A stretch of DNA of 64,000 nt from Odontocerum albicorne (lineage: Eukaryota; Arthropoda; Insecta; Trichoptera; Odontoceridae), in the NCBI GenBank assembly GCA_949825065.1, contig OX463842.1, positions 48,529,436 through 48,593,435 on the forward strand, in the 5' to 3' direction. This document shows, in pieces, positions 54,611 through 64,000 of this stretch; within the stretch, counting starts at the first letter, position 1, and every line of letters begins with the position of its first letter. Under the pieces are notes generated by a model. The model saw only the letters and a list, made by a program, of their open reading frames with translations, had not been told where the DNA came from and did not search any database. The position numbers and the translations under genes are program-made.

Positions 54611-55192
54611 TTGTGTCGACGCTTTTCAAACCCAGGTATGTCCACGCAAGTTCAAACCGAGTAAAACGGTATTTTGTTCCTGATCACTGAAAACTACTAT
54701 ATATCTTATACTCGTATATAAAGATGATGTGTCTTTTTGAGAATTGCTTTATAAATGACATTGTGTTTTCAAAAAAAAACCTGGAAATTCAAGTCAGTAA
54801 AAAAAATAAAGCATATTTCAATTTGGACATACCCACTTTTGAAAAACACCCATTAAAATGCGTATTTTTTTATACAACACCGCATGGACATACCCGAGTT
54901 TGATTGTCGTTGACAGTACGACTGCGCTACGACTGATCGGCCATCTTGAATTATGGCGCTCTATGATTGGTTTAAATAGACATGTCTCACTTTGATAAAA
55001 ACAGCCTCGTGGACATATCTAAGTTTGAAAAAAACTCTTATTTCAATCCGCATTTTGCATTTATTTCACGAGAAGATATCTTATTTAAAAAAATGCAGAT
55101 TTATCCAGGTCTACATAAGCTACATTTTTGGAATGTTTTTCAAAAAAATGTCATAATGTGGACTTAGCTGGGTTTGAAAAGCGTCGACACAA
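54611..55192. mobile_element. 582-bp inverted-repeat MITE with repeated internal motif
   Basis: Left end TTGTGTCGACGCTTTTCAAA; right end is its inverse complement, continuing imperfectly through CCCAG.TA.GTCCAC (about 35 bases). Inside, GGACATACCC or GGACATATC followed by GTTTGAAAA-type words recurs at about 54829, 54891 and 55012. No coding frame of a transposase. The superfamily is open, because the flanks show no clear target duplication. Confidence 0.75.
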
Positions 55193-55686
55193 TATACTAT
55201 AGCAGTTATGAAACAAAACTAAATCTGTAACGACAAGACTTTACCATCTGGGAAACAAGTATGACATGATTGGAGACATTTTCCACTTACGCTTACATGA
55301 GAATTAATTTTTGCTTTGAAGGTATTTTTCTCCGTATCATGTATAATTAATTACTGAAGCGTTGTGTATCTTGTTTAACATGATCATTGTCGGAATATTT
55401 CTGTGTTGGATAAATTGAAGAGCTATGGATATTGAAATATTATGTATATTTACGTTAATTTATTATTTGTGATGTATTTATTATGTTTTGAATAAGATTA
55501 AAAATTATTGTATGCATTTGCTTTATTCTTGTTTTGGTTTCTACATTTCAGAATTAAATTTTGAATTTTTTTTTATAACTGTTTATTATGAGTTTTGTCC
55601 TTTCAATTTTTCCAAACTTTATTGACTATGATTTTTATTCGTATCGTTTTAAGGGTTAAACTGTTTTTCTTTATGTGTTTATTGCA
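55193..55686. other. No recognisable feature
   Basis: AT-rich DNA. Confidence 0.4.
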
Positions 55687-56328
55687 TAGATTCCCAAACT
55701 TATTTGACTCGACACCCATTTTTCAACGTCAATATGTTTCATCGCCCACCTTTGGAAAACTGTATCTCTATTTAAGGTAAAAGTAAATAGTTAGCGTATC
55801 TATGCGTATTTTTTTAATACTCACCAATATATTCATGTAACGTGTGCATTTTTATAATTTCACATAGGAAGTTTGGTAATAAAATAATTTCGAATTGAAT
55901 TTATAAAGTTATTTAATAAAATAAAACAAAAAATATACACTTATAAACAAAAAAAAATAGAATTATTCTAACTCTAACTAATTTCAAACAAAAAAGTAAA
56001 ATCAATATTAACATTTAATGAGAAGGCTGAGCCTGTTGTTGTGCTGTGAACACTGTGGATTACTTATCTAAGTACCCATACCTGGAAAAAGGGTTAGAGA
56101 TGCTATTTTAATATACCCTAAAACGCATTATATTTCATGCAAAAAATATTTGCTTTACATATAATATAAAACGCTCAAAACATTTTTACACGACATTATT
56201 TTTTCAACAATCTGTTATTGCCCATTTGACTCCTCACATCGCCCACCAAATTCTCCCGAAGCCAGTATTGCCCACCAAGATTCCTTTATCGCCCACAAGT
56301 GGGCGATATTGCCCAGTTTGGGAACCTA
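55687..56328. mobile_element. Inverted-repeat element with CGCCCAC motifs
   Basis: Left end TAGATTCCCAAACTTATTTG and right end (minus strand) TAGGTTCCCAAACTGGGCAA give a 14-base terminal inverted repeat. CGCCCACC or TGCCCACC occurs at 55743, 56240, 56268 and 56290. The TTCCCAAACT-type end is common in hAT-derived MITEs, but the 8-base duplication expected was not seen. Confidence 0.6.
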
Positions 56329-56389
56329 TAATTTAGTGGATGAATAATGCTAGTGAATTTTGGTTTCTACAGCTGATTAATTTTAGTTC

Positions 56390-56535
56390 TTTTTTTCAGA
56401 ACGCATGCATTTCTACAATATTTATTAGGCTTCTATCAGTCTTTCAATCTCCACATTTCATTTCCATTCATCAAAATTGGCACCAGATTACTATTGTGCG
56501 CTATCATTTTAGCAGATTCGATTACTTTTAGTTTT
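56390..56535 (-). mobile_element. Family 4 LINE fragment
   Basis: CAGAACGCATGCATTTCTACAATATTTATT and GTGCGCTATCATTTTAGCAG share order with 25380-25490. Confidence 0.5.
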
Positions 56536-57500
56536 ATGAAAATCATTGTTGTTGAAACAATAAACGTTCTAATAGATTTTTTGTGTGTACATTGTTTTTA
56601 AGAGTCTTTCCATAAATAAGATATAGCCCGGGGCCTTCGCCTGCTATGTATTTTTCTATGTAGTGATATGTGTGTACTTATTTCGATTGTAATTTTGTTG
56701 AAATCATTTTAACGTTTTAAGATTCATACTTAGTAACATTTCGTGTGTTGTATCGACGAGCACTAAAATTTTAATATATTGTATATTTTGAAATCGTCGA
56801 AATCGATCGTACACTGTAAGAAAACAAAATAAAAAATCAAATACAACCGTACGAAAACACAGACTTGTTTTTTTTTCTCCAAATAAACCGGATATTTTAT
56901 ATGGAGACTATTTTTTTTGGTAATTTAGAAATAAGGGTTGATGTTTAGGGTTGTTTTATGAAACTAAATGACAGGCTGCTGTTAGTACAGCGCCGAAATG
57001 GGGGAGGTTTGATGGATAGGTTTCCATTGTACTGTCCACATAAGATTATAGTGTGTCCAGATGCACTCACAAAGCGTAGTAATCAGATAGTGCGCTACGC
57101 AGTGATGAAGCCTGGTAGAGCTACTAACCCAGATTAACTATAATTACACAATGCTCCTGTTCAGATTACCACAGGGTTCTTTTTATTGTGATATTCTGAG
57201 TGGTAAACAAAGGCATATTGTGTGCAGAATTATATAATCAGATTGTATATTTATTAAATTATTTATCGTTCCATTTTTTTCATTTTATAAATGGATAGAA
57301 TACATATTTTGTGTGTAGTCATTAATTCGTCAAGTATTTTTTAACATATCCGCTACTGATCATACGGACATACCAGGAGAAATTCGGGTTATTTTTGTTT
57401 GCATTGAAACCTTTAACATATGTGAATTGGTGATTTGGACATATTAAAGAGCGTTGCCGGGAGACAAGCGTGTCTCATTGTATTACACTTACGTTGTATA
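56536..57500. other. No recognisable feature
   Basis: AT-rich with a GC-richer patch at 56985-57140 (CAGCGCCGAAATGGGGGAGG) that matches nothing in the window. Confidence 0.35.
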
Positions 57501-57504
57501 CATT

Positions 57505-57700
57505 ACAACCTAATGGGATTTTTGCCATGTGGATATCTTTTCCAACCAACTAAAAATATGTTAAAAGGGCGTTAACTGAAAACCAGACTAGAATTATGAG
57601 TATTTTCAAAAAATCTGTGCTACAATGGAATCGAACTCGCAATCTTAAGGCTTAGAAACATGCATCTCACCAACTAGGCCAAGGAGGTCGTTTATAAATA
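57505..57700 (-). mobile_element. tRNA-headed SINE, diverged copy
   Basis: On the minus strand from 57690: CCTCCTTGGCCTAGTTGGTGAG (A box), AGATTGCGAGTTCGATTCCATTG (B box), the TTTTTTG spacer, TAATTCTAGTCTGGTTTTC and the tail TAGTTGGTTGGAAAAGATATCCACATGG. It is somewhat better preserved in the head than the 18555 copy. Confidence 0.75.
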
Positions 57701-57724
57701 AATACACGACATCAAGTATTTTTT

Positions 57725-57875
57725 AGGTCGGGGTAGGCTATGAAGATAGAGCGTCAGCCTTTCCTATCTCTATACACATACTTCGTCTTCTACATTGATA
57801 AACCTTATCATTAGAGATTATTGTCATGTGGCAATCTCTTCTTACCTAATAGACAACGGATGTTAAAACATTAAT
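57725..57875 (-). mobile_element. Family 4 LINE 3' fragment and SINE tail
   Basis: 57735-57800 is antisense family 4 (GCCTTTCCTATCTCTATACACATAC). 57805-57870 is an antisense SINE tail (TTGTCATGTGGCAATCTCTTC) without its head. Confidence 0.5.
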
Positions 57876-58084
57876 TCTTATGTTAAACGATATGAAAAAA
57901 AAAAAATTGAAAACGAAGGAAATTAAACTTCCAAGATGATTGGCCGGTTTCATCGTTTGCATCTTTTCTGTAGTCGTAGTTTTAAATTGCGCTATTTTGC
58001 GTTGTTTTTAAATAGAAATTTAGGAATTTATGGCACGTAGCATATACATAACAATGCCAATTCAGATGTAAAACACCAAACCTG

Positions 58085-58175
58085 AAGGCAATCCGTCAGC
58101 AATGAACCTGGGACGCTCGCTTGTTTACCGTGAATGCTTACTGCTAGACCACAGCCGCCGACACTTTTTTACATT
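58085..58175 (-). mobile_element. tRNA-like SINE candidate
   Basis: On the minus strand: GGCGGCTGTGGTCTAGCAGTA (A box) and CCCAGGTTCATTGCTG (B box) in tRNA spacing. No cloverleaf with full stems and no second copy. Confidence 0.4.
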
Positions 58176-58189
58176 GGAGTTTTACGTCC

Positions 58190-58345
58190 TCGTATATAAC
58201 AGCAAGTTAAAAAAGTTTAATTTATGTATTAGTTTATGTAAACATTACACCAGATTGTACATTTATGTATTAGTTGATATGAACGTTACACCAGATTATA
58301 AATTTATATATTAGTTTATATGAACGTTACACCCGATAATTTAAT
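58190..58345. repeat. About 53-bp tandem repeat, 3 copies
   Basis: TTTATGTATTAGTTTATGTAAAC and ATTACACCAGATT recur three times. A further single unit is at 59425-59463. Confidence 0.8.
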
Positions 58346-58359
58346 TTTTAATTTTTTAT

Positions 58360-58625
58360 TATTACACATGACAAGAAATATACATAATTTGCGAAAAAAA
58401 CAAGAGGTAATTTAATTTGGACATACATTATTTTAATGGATCTGGGTTTGTCGCCTTTCATTTGTCGTATCTCCAGTAAACTAGGCTTTTGCCTGTATTT
58501 CACTGAGGATATTAAGCATGAAAAAATAAATCGATACTTCTTTCCGAGTTTTGATTATAAAAAAACAAAACCCCGTTGCACGTTCTTATCAACCTGACAA
58601 ACAGTGACACTCAATTACAACTGGA
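58360..58625 (-). repeat. Dispersed repeat Y, copy 2
   Basis: Inverse complement of 51945-52200 (AAATATACATAATTTGCG, GGATCTGGGTTTGTCGCCTTTC, CAACCTGACAAACAGTGACAC). The similarity falls off on both sides. Confidence 0.65.
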
Positions 58626-58853
58626 AACATCATGCGGAATCAAACTCTTCACACATCATCACTCCAGAAAGACCAAAAATGTTCATCCCATAATATACCG
58701 CACAAAATCATAACAATAAAAATAAAAACAAAAATATACAGAAACACAAATACAAAACAACAAAAATTAAAACAACAAGAAGAAGCCCACACTCAAGAGT
58801 CCACACAAATCTTTTTCACACGTCATTTCCACACGTCAATCATCCTGAAAGCC

Positions 58854-59345
58854 CAAGTACTCAAAATCCTGTCGCAATAACAACCACGCTCCGATCGACT
58901 GTCTAAATGGTTTTCCTCCCTTTACCTTTATTGAATTAGGCACGCCATTGTGTCATGGGAGCCAAATAAGCATATTGCCTTTAGACAAAAGAGGTTTTAA
59001 CTCTAGGGATGGTGAACATTTCATTAGTTGCCATGCGTGTCATGTGTCTCTGCTGAGTCTGAAAAGCTCACATAAATCATTTCCACTCGTCATTCATCCT
59101 GAAAGTCCAAGTACTCAAAATCCTGTCGCAATAACAACCACGCTACGATCGACTGTCTAAATAGTTTTCCTACCTTTACCCTTATTGAAGTCGGCACGCC
59201 ATTGTACGTAATGGGAGCCAAATAAGCATATTGCCTTTGGGCAAAAGAGGTTTTAACTCTAGGGATGGTGAACATTTCATTAGTTGCCATGCGTGTCATG
59301 TGTGTCTGCTGAGTCTGCATCTTCCCTTCCTCTCGATGGTAGTGC
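58854..59345. repeat. 254-bp tandem duplication
   Basis: CAAGTACTCAAAATCCTGTCGC starts at 58854 and again at 59108. Both halves continue through GCACGCCATTGT, GCATATTGCCTTT and GGTGAACATTTCATTAGTTGCC. The halves differ by scattered substitutions and small indels. No frame recognised. Confidence 0.9.
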
Positions 59346-59469
59346 CAGAGAATGGATTTGAGATGCAAATTGGCTATGTTCAGGACCCGATACTCTCTGA
59401 AAAGCTTCGCCGTGGGATTATACATTTATATATTAGTTTATATGAACGTTACACCAGATTATACAAAAA

Positions 59470-60060
59470 AAAACAGGATTGAAAACATTCAAACAACATC
59501 AACAGTGAATTTTCCCTGCTATCCATCAAACTCCGACAATTCTTTAAAATGAAAAAAAAAAACATTTTTTTCCAATCACAAATTTTCCATTTATTTTCCA
59601 ATATTCATAACGTTCTGATCTGGGGATTTTTTAACACAAAACTCGAAATGACATCGAGCATGTCATTATTTTAAATTAAATACGCGAAACCCATTAAAGT
59701 CGATAAGGGATGCGAAAAATGGAAATCAAACGATAGCTGGAATATCGAGGGGAAAGGGGAGAGATGGCGGACTATCTATCAAAGCTTGTCATATGTTAAC
59801 CTATTCTGGACGGAAATAAGCGCTTATGACAGAGAATATAATACTTTGTGTAGTTCATTTCAGGAGAACATCAATTGTCTGTATATTTTTCTGGACAATC
59901 AGAAAATAAATGACATATTTTTAGTTAGTGACTCATGGTCACGAATAGTAAGTTACACGTATGGTCACTAGAAAAGTGAAGGATCATAACTTGAGTTATG
60001 AGAAAGGATCACCTAGTATGTAAAGAATCGAGTTAGAATACTTTAAAATTATAATAAAAG
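59470..60060. other. No recognisable feature
   Basis: AT-rich; 59660-59790 is purine-rich with AAACGATAGCTGGAATATCG. No motif known to me. Confidence 0.35.
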
Positions 60061-60064
60061 TAAC

Positions 60065-60325
60065 ACTTAGACAGCGCCGTTAAGGAAGCAAACTGTCCTC
60101 AAGGGCGCTCCAATTCGGGATACGGACCCACTATTATTGACAGATTAAAAATATGACAAAATAAACCTACTCGTACATTAGTTGAGTGCAAGTATAAGAA
60201 GATAATTGCTGCGGTCATTATATAGGGCACTTCCTCGCATCTGTATATGCCCGGAAAAATGTATTTGGTAAAAAAACCGCACAAAATTTACCAAGGGGAT
60301 ACGAAATACAAAGATGACTTAGAAA
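60065..60325 (+). repeat. Dispersed repeat X, copy 3
   Basis: GCGCCGTTAAGGAAGCAAACTGTCC, GACCCACTATTATTG, GCTGCGGTCATTA, CACTTCCTCGCATCTG and TTTACCA-type end share order with 9205-9450. Confidence 0.65.
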
Positions 60326-60473
60326 ATAATCCAATTTACTATAGTAACACAGGCTTTATGCGATGTATAGTGTATGTGTAAAGTAAATAATCCAATTTAG
60401 TATAGTAACACAGGCTTTATGTGGAGTGTAGTGTATGTGTAAAGTAAATAATCAAATTTGCTATAGTAACACA

Positions 60474-61520
60474 ATTTAATCCTAAGAAGTCTCAAGCGAT
60501 CCTCATTGGCAGCCCTCAGCTTCTCGGTAAATTCAACACTGACTTACTTCCTCCAATATTACTTGATGGCTCTATTATACCATTACATAAAACTGTTAAA
60601 AACCTAGGAGTGCTAATAGATAACACTCTCTCATGGCGAGATCAAATAAATGAGGTAAGCCGAAGGATCTTCTTCAGCCTTCATTCCCTTAAAGTGTTGC
60701 AAAGATTTCTACCAACTAAAACCAAAATTTTACTCGTACAATCTCTGCTCTTTCCGATTCTGGACTATGCGGACGTATGTTACTTGGATGTTACAGAGGA
60801 ACAGCTGGACAAATTACAGCGTCTTCAAAATGTGTGCCTAAGATTTATTTTCAACCTACGAAAGTACGATCATATAACTTCATACCAGAAGGCATTGAAC
60901 TGGTTGAATGTTAGAAATAGACGCCAAATTCACATACTGTCTCTATTGTATAATATCCTTAACTGTCCCGCCGCACCCTCTTATCTCGCCGAAAATTTTC
61001 AGCGTCTTTCCAATCATGGATTAGCGCTACGCTCAAACAGAGATTGTTTATTGGCCTTTCCAGTTCACCGCTCTTCTTTTTTCACGTCGTCCTTTACTGT
61101 CCATGCAGTGAGACTCTGGAATCAGTTACAAACCAATATAAGACTCGCTCCGTCCTTGGCATGCTTTAAGAAGCGACTGAAAAAACTCTTAATTTCTAGT
61201 CAGTAAAATAACGTGTTTCATTCCTGATTTTTCTTTTCCTTTCCTCTCCACCATCCCTTCCTTTCCTTTTGATTGATGATATCTCACTTTATATGAAAAA
61301 TAGTGTTCGGGTGATTGTCCGTCTTTGTGGGGTTTGTGGGCATGTTCTCACGTATATGTTTATGGATTTCGTGGGGATGGATAGTCATTTGAATGATTTA
61401 TGCGACCACGTAACTTGCTTCATTTACTTTTGTCTGGTTGGTTGGAAGAGATTGCCGCCTGGCAATAAGCCCGCCAGATTGTATTGCAATAAAAGTGTTA
61501 AATAAAATAAATAAATAAAT
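60474..61520 (+). mobile_element. Family 5 LINE, 5'-truncated, with 6-7-bp TSD
   Basis: Inserted in the 61-bp satellite with TAACACA at 60467-60473 and 61520-61526. It contains a coding end (to 61206), a 3' UTR of about 300 bases, and a terminal AAATAAATAAAT microsatellite. The tail GGTTGGTTGGAAGAGATTGC and AATAAGCCCGCCAGATTG matches the SINE tail. Confidence 0.93.
60475..61206 (+). CDS. LINE reverse transcriptase polyprotein, C-terminal 244 codons
   Basis: Open without a stop from the truncation point. It begins FNPKKSQAILIGSPQLLGKF, the segment that follows the catalytic YADD region, then VKNLGVLIDNTLSWRDQINE, LPTKTKILLVQSLLFPILDY, LDKLQRLQNVCLRFIFNLRK, NRRQIHILSLLYNIL and VRLWNQLQ. It ends with FKKRLKKLLISSQ. 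This is the thumb and C-terminal region of a CR1/Jockey-like non-LTR reverse transcriptase; the LWNQL motif is characteristic. There is no zinc knuckle or RNase H. The open frame over 244 codons in AT-rich DNA means the insertion is recent. The catalytic core and endonuclease are lost, so it is not autonomous. Confidence 0.88.
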   Translation, partial: FNPKKSQAILIGSPQLLGKFNTDLLPPILLDGSIIPLHKTVKNLGVLIDNTLSWRDQINEVSRRIFFSLHSLKVLQRFLPTKTKILLVQSLLFPILDYADVCYLDVTEEQLDKLQRLQNVCLRFIFNLRKYDHITSYQKALNWLNVRNRRQIHILSLLYNILNCPAAPSYLAENFQRLSNHGLALRSNRDCLLAFPVHRSSFFTSSFTVHAVRLWNQLQTNIRLAPSLACFKKRLKKLLISSQ

Positions 61521-62415
61521 AACACAGGCTTTATATGTAGTGTAGTGTATGTGTAAAGTAAACATCTAATTTGCCATAGTAACACAGGCTTTATATGTAG
61601 TGTGGTGTATGTGTAAAGTAAACATCCAATTTGCCATAGTAACACAGGCTTTATATGTAGTGTGGTGTATGTGTAAAGTAAATAATCAAATTTGCTATAG
61701 TAACACAGGCTTTATGTGTTCTGTAGTGTATGTGTAAAGTAAATAATTCAATTTGCTAAAGTAACACAGGCTTTATATGTAGTGTAGTGTATGTGTAAAG
61801 TAAATAATCCAATTTGCTATAGTAACACAGACTTTACGTGGACTGTAGTATATGTGTAAAGTAAATAATCCAATATGCTATAATAACTTAGGCTTTATAT
61901 CTAGTATAGTGTATGTTTAAAGTAAATAATCCCATTTGCTATAGTAACACAGGCTTTATGTGTTCTGTAGTGTATGTAAAGTAAATAATCCAATTTGTGA
62001 TAGTAACACAGACTTTACGTGGACTGTAGTGTATGTTTAAAGAAAATAATCCAATTTGCTATAGTAACACAGGCTTTATGTGTTCTGTAGTGTATGTGTA
62101 AAGTAAATAATCCAATTTGTTATAGTAACACAGGCTTTATATGTAGTGTAGTGTATGTGTAAAGTAAATAATCCAATTTGCTATAGTAACACAGGCTTTA
62201 TATGTAGTGTAGTGTATGTGTAAAGTAAACAATTCCATTTGCTATAGTAACACAGGCTTTATGTGTTCTGTAGTATATGTGTAAAGTAAATAACCCAATT
62301 TGTTATAATAACACAGGCTTTATATGTAGTGTAGTGTATGTGTAAAGTAAATAACCCAATTTGTTATAATAACACAGGCTTTATGTGTAGTGTAGTGTAT
62401 GTGTACGTGTAAAGT

Positions 62416-62795
62416 GTTCATATTCAATCCAGAGATTTGATAAGACCTACCAAAAATGGATCTTTAAAAATAAGTAGCAGACCAATTCTCGCCACAGGAC
62501 CAGCAACGATAAAAGCTCTATAATAATATCTACCCCACAATTAAATCCATTTAGAAGAATTAATTTATTTGATGAAAACGAAATTGACCTGAAAATTCTA
62601 CTTCTCTCCAAAGCTACATCTCTCAAACACTGAATCGAAAGATATAATGGAGACGTCCCATTAAGAGACATGAATACAAAATAGGAAAAGTTTGAAATCA
62701 ATCTTTAGACTTTTTATCAATCAAGTAGCTGCATTGAAAATAGACTGAAGTTGAGATTTTTTTTAATCAAGCAGACCAAAATTAAAATAATAAAA
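62416..62795. other. No recognisable feature
   Basis: An 84-codon minus frame (62447-62701) has no motif known to me. The rest is AT-rich. Confidence 0.35.
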
Positions 62796-63200
62796 TATGT
62801 TGTTTATAGTTAAGGCATTAACGTTGTGGAGGTTTAAGGACATTGTAATTTATTTTTATCAAATACTGTTTATTCCACTTTTTTGTGACGGTATAACCCT
62901 ACTGGTTTCAAGGCTTTCACCTCATCTTCAGGGGAGCGCAAACAAGACTAAATGCTGTTCGAACTGGTACCGATATAAACGCTTCAACGGTTGGAGGCAT
63001 GGGACAATTTCGACCAAGAACGGAGAAATTTTTGGGAAATAACTGTTCAACAGATGTTCGTATCGGTGTACTGACTTATAAATTTCTAGGGCCTCTAATC
63101 TGTCCAATTTATTTCCGTTACTACTGATATGTAAGAATTTGGCATCATCGTTAGAAAAAGTATGATTTTCACGGTGACAATGATTAGCCATTTCAGAATA
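62796..63200 (-). mobile_element. Penelope-like element, 3' end and GIY-YIG C-terminus, 12-bp TSD (copy J)
   Basis: Starts TATGTTGTTTATAGTTAAGG, as does copy A. The minus strand codes MANHCHRENHTFSNDDAKFL, HISSNGNKLDRLEALEIYKS and YFPKISPFLVEIV. It thus links the GIY-YIG end (as at 27100) to the 3' end of the other copies in one uninterrupted frame, with the stop at 62928. AAAATAATAAAA lies at 62784-62795 and 63201-63212. The copy is 5'-truncated within the nuclease. Confidence 0.85.
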
Positions 63201-63289
63201 AAAATAATAAAAATAATTCAGACCCGAAATAACAAAGAAATAAATTAGAGAATTTTACTGAGTTTGGATTTTTTTATTGTATTCACCCC

Positions 63290-63640
63290 TTTGATTTGAG
63301 TGTACTCAGAAACCACGATGATTTTAAGAGTTGAGTTCGATCACATATGCGCTGAAGGGACTCTGTTGAGAGTGCTACAGGCCTTTCTTTGCCAGGCTCT
63401 TCGAACAGCGAAGCTAGCCCAGTCTTAGACATTTTGTTACGCTGGCGTTTCCATTAAGGATGTTGAGGGTTTCCTTATACTTCTGTCTTCCCGCGCCATT
63501 GTAACATGAGTACATTGGACCATATAATACATATATTCTGCGAAAAATAGTTTTTTTTAAAGGTGTCTGAAAGGCTTCCGACCTGCTTTGTTAGTATCCA
63601 GGTTTCCGGTGTATAAATGAACACAGGTCTTAGCGGCGTT
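63290..63640 (-). mobile_element. Possible LINE remnant
   Basis: The minus strand gives RQKYKETLNILNGNASVTKC and a LYTGNLDTNKAGRKPF-type segment at 63560-63640, separated by stops. It resembles decayed LINE coding text, but I cannot name the family. Confidence 0.3.
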
Positions 63641-63644
63641 CAAT

Positions 63645-64000
63645 AATGTTTGAATTTTTTTTAAGTTAAACTTCTACTGGTGCGGTACGGAAAATTGTCC
63701 TGAACGTCACGAAAAGTGAAACGGCGTGTTGTTATATTATTATTTCATTAAATTATTATTTAATATTTTATTTATTAATAAATTCTTGTTAATTATTTTA
63801 ATATTAATATGATAATTATTTATTATTTATAATAATTAAAATTATTAAGTGTATAATATTATTATTATTTATTATTTGAAATAAAAATAATTTTTTTGTA
63901 ATATATTATTTTTATATCATTTAATAATCATTTATTTTATTTTATATTAAATTATTTAATTTAATTTAATATTAATTTTAATATTTATTTAATATTCAAT
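63645..64000. repeat. Dispersed repeat with AT-rich body, second copy
   Basis: AACTTCTACTGGTGCGGTACGG, TGTCCTGAACGTCACGAAAAGTG and then ATTATTTAATATTTTATTTATT match 1040-1180. It runs off the window end. Confidence 0.7.

Larger units (their letters stand above)
60326..62415. repeat. About 61-bp minisatellite, split by a LINE
   Basis: The unit (AATCCAATTTGCTATAGTAACACAGG then CTTTATATGTAGTGTAGTGTATGTGTAAAGTA) is repeated about 2.5 times at 60326-60473 and about 15 times at 61521-62415. The LINE at 60474-61520 lies exactly between CACA and GGCTTTAT of one unit. Confidence 0.93.

Overview
The window looks like an AT-rich stretch of animal, most likely insect, nuclear DNA. It has no bacterial gene organisation, no operons, no rRNA and no long host gene. 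It is full of decayed non-LTR retrotransposons of arthropod type, tRNA-headed SINEs, a Penelope-like element family, a mariner, an hAT relic, short inverted-repeat transposons and minisatellites. A 200-base run of N at 41876-42075 marks an assembly gap. The order of insect cannot be fixed from the sequence. I found no host protein-coding gene that I would defend; every reading frame with recognisable similarity belongs to a mobile element. The window may be intergenic or inside a large intron.

Layout. 1-7600: LINE fragments (family 4 and an RTE-like copy with a 19-bp target duplication), three small inverted-repeat transposons and very AT-rich DNA. 7600-14800: a CCHC-type LINE tail, a long (TA)n, two copies of an element carrying 115-bp tandem repeats, a SINE, an inverted Penelope-like insertion with a 12-bp target duplication, a complete-ended but internally deleted mariner, and a 48-bp minisatellite. 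14800-22400: LINE and SINE fragments, nested LINEs, and the first copy of a 580-bp solo-LTR-like element. 22400-31900: a 29-bp minisatellite, TTAA-flanked transposons, an RTE-like LINE and a cluster of Penelope-like fragments including a GIY-YIG endonuclease remnant. 31900-39600: LINE families 1, 3, 4 and 7 with nested insertions, and the second solo-LTR-like copy. 39600-51500: small transposons, LINEs, a 42-bp minisatellite and an hAT relic with intact ends and an 8-bp target duplication. 51500-64000: a LINE (family 5) whose 3' tail matches the SINE tail, an RTE copy, larger MITEs, and a 61-bp minisatellite split by the family 5 LINE.

How the parts relate. The tRNA-headed SINE and the family 5 LINE share their 3' tail, so the LINE is the probable source of the SINE's retrotransposition machinery. 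Several insertions can be ordered by nesting: a 580-bp element inside a LINE 3' end, a TTAA transposon inside a family 4 LINE and itself hit by a LINE tail, family 1 inside family 4, and family 5 inside a satellite. The Penelope-like copies recur as inverted 3' ends and carry a conserved motif that partly fits a hammerhead ribozyme core. Family numbers are my own labels for this window.
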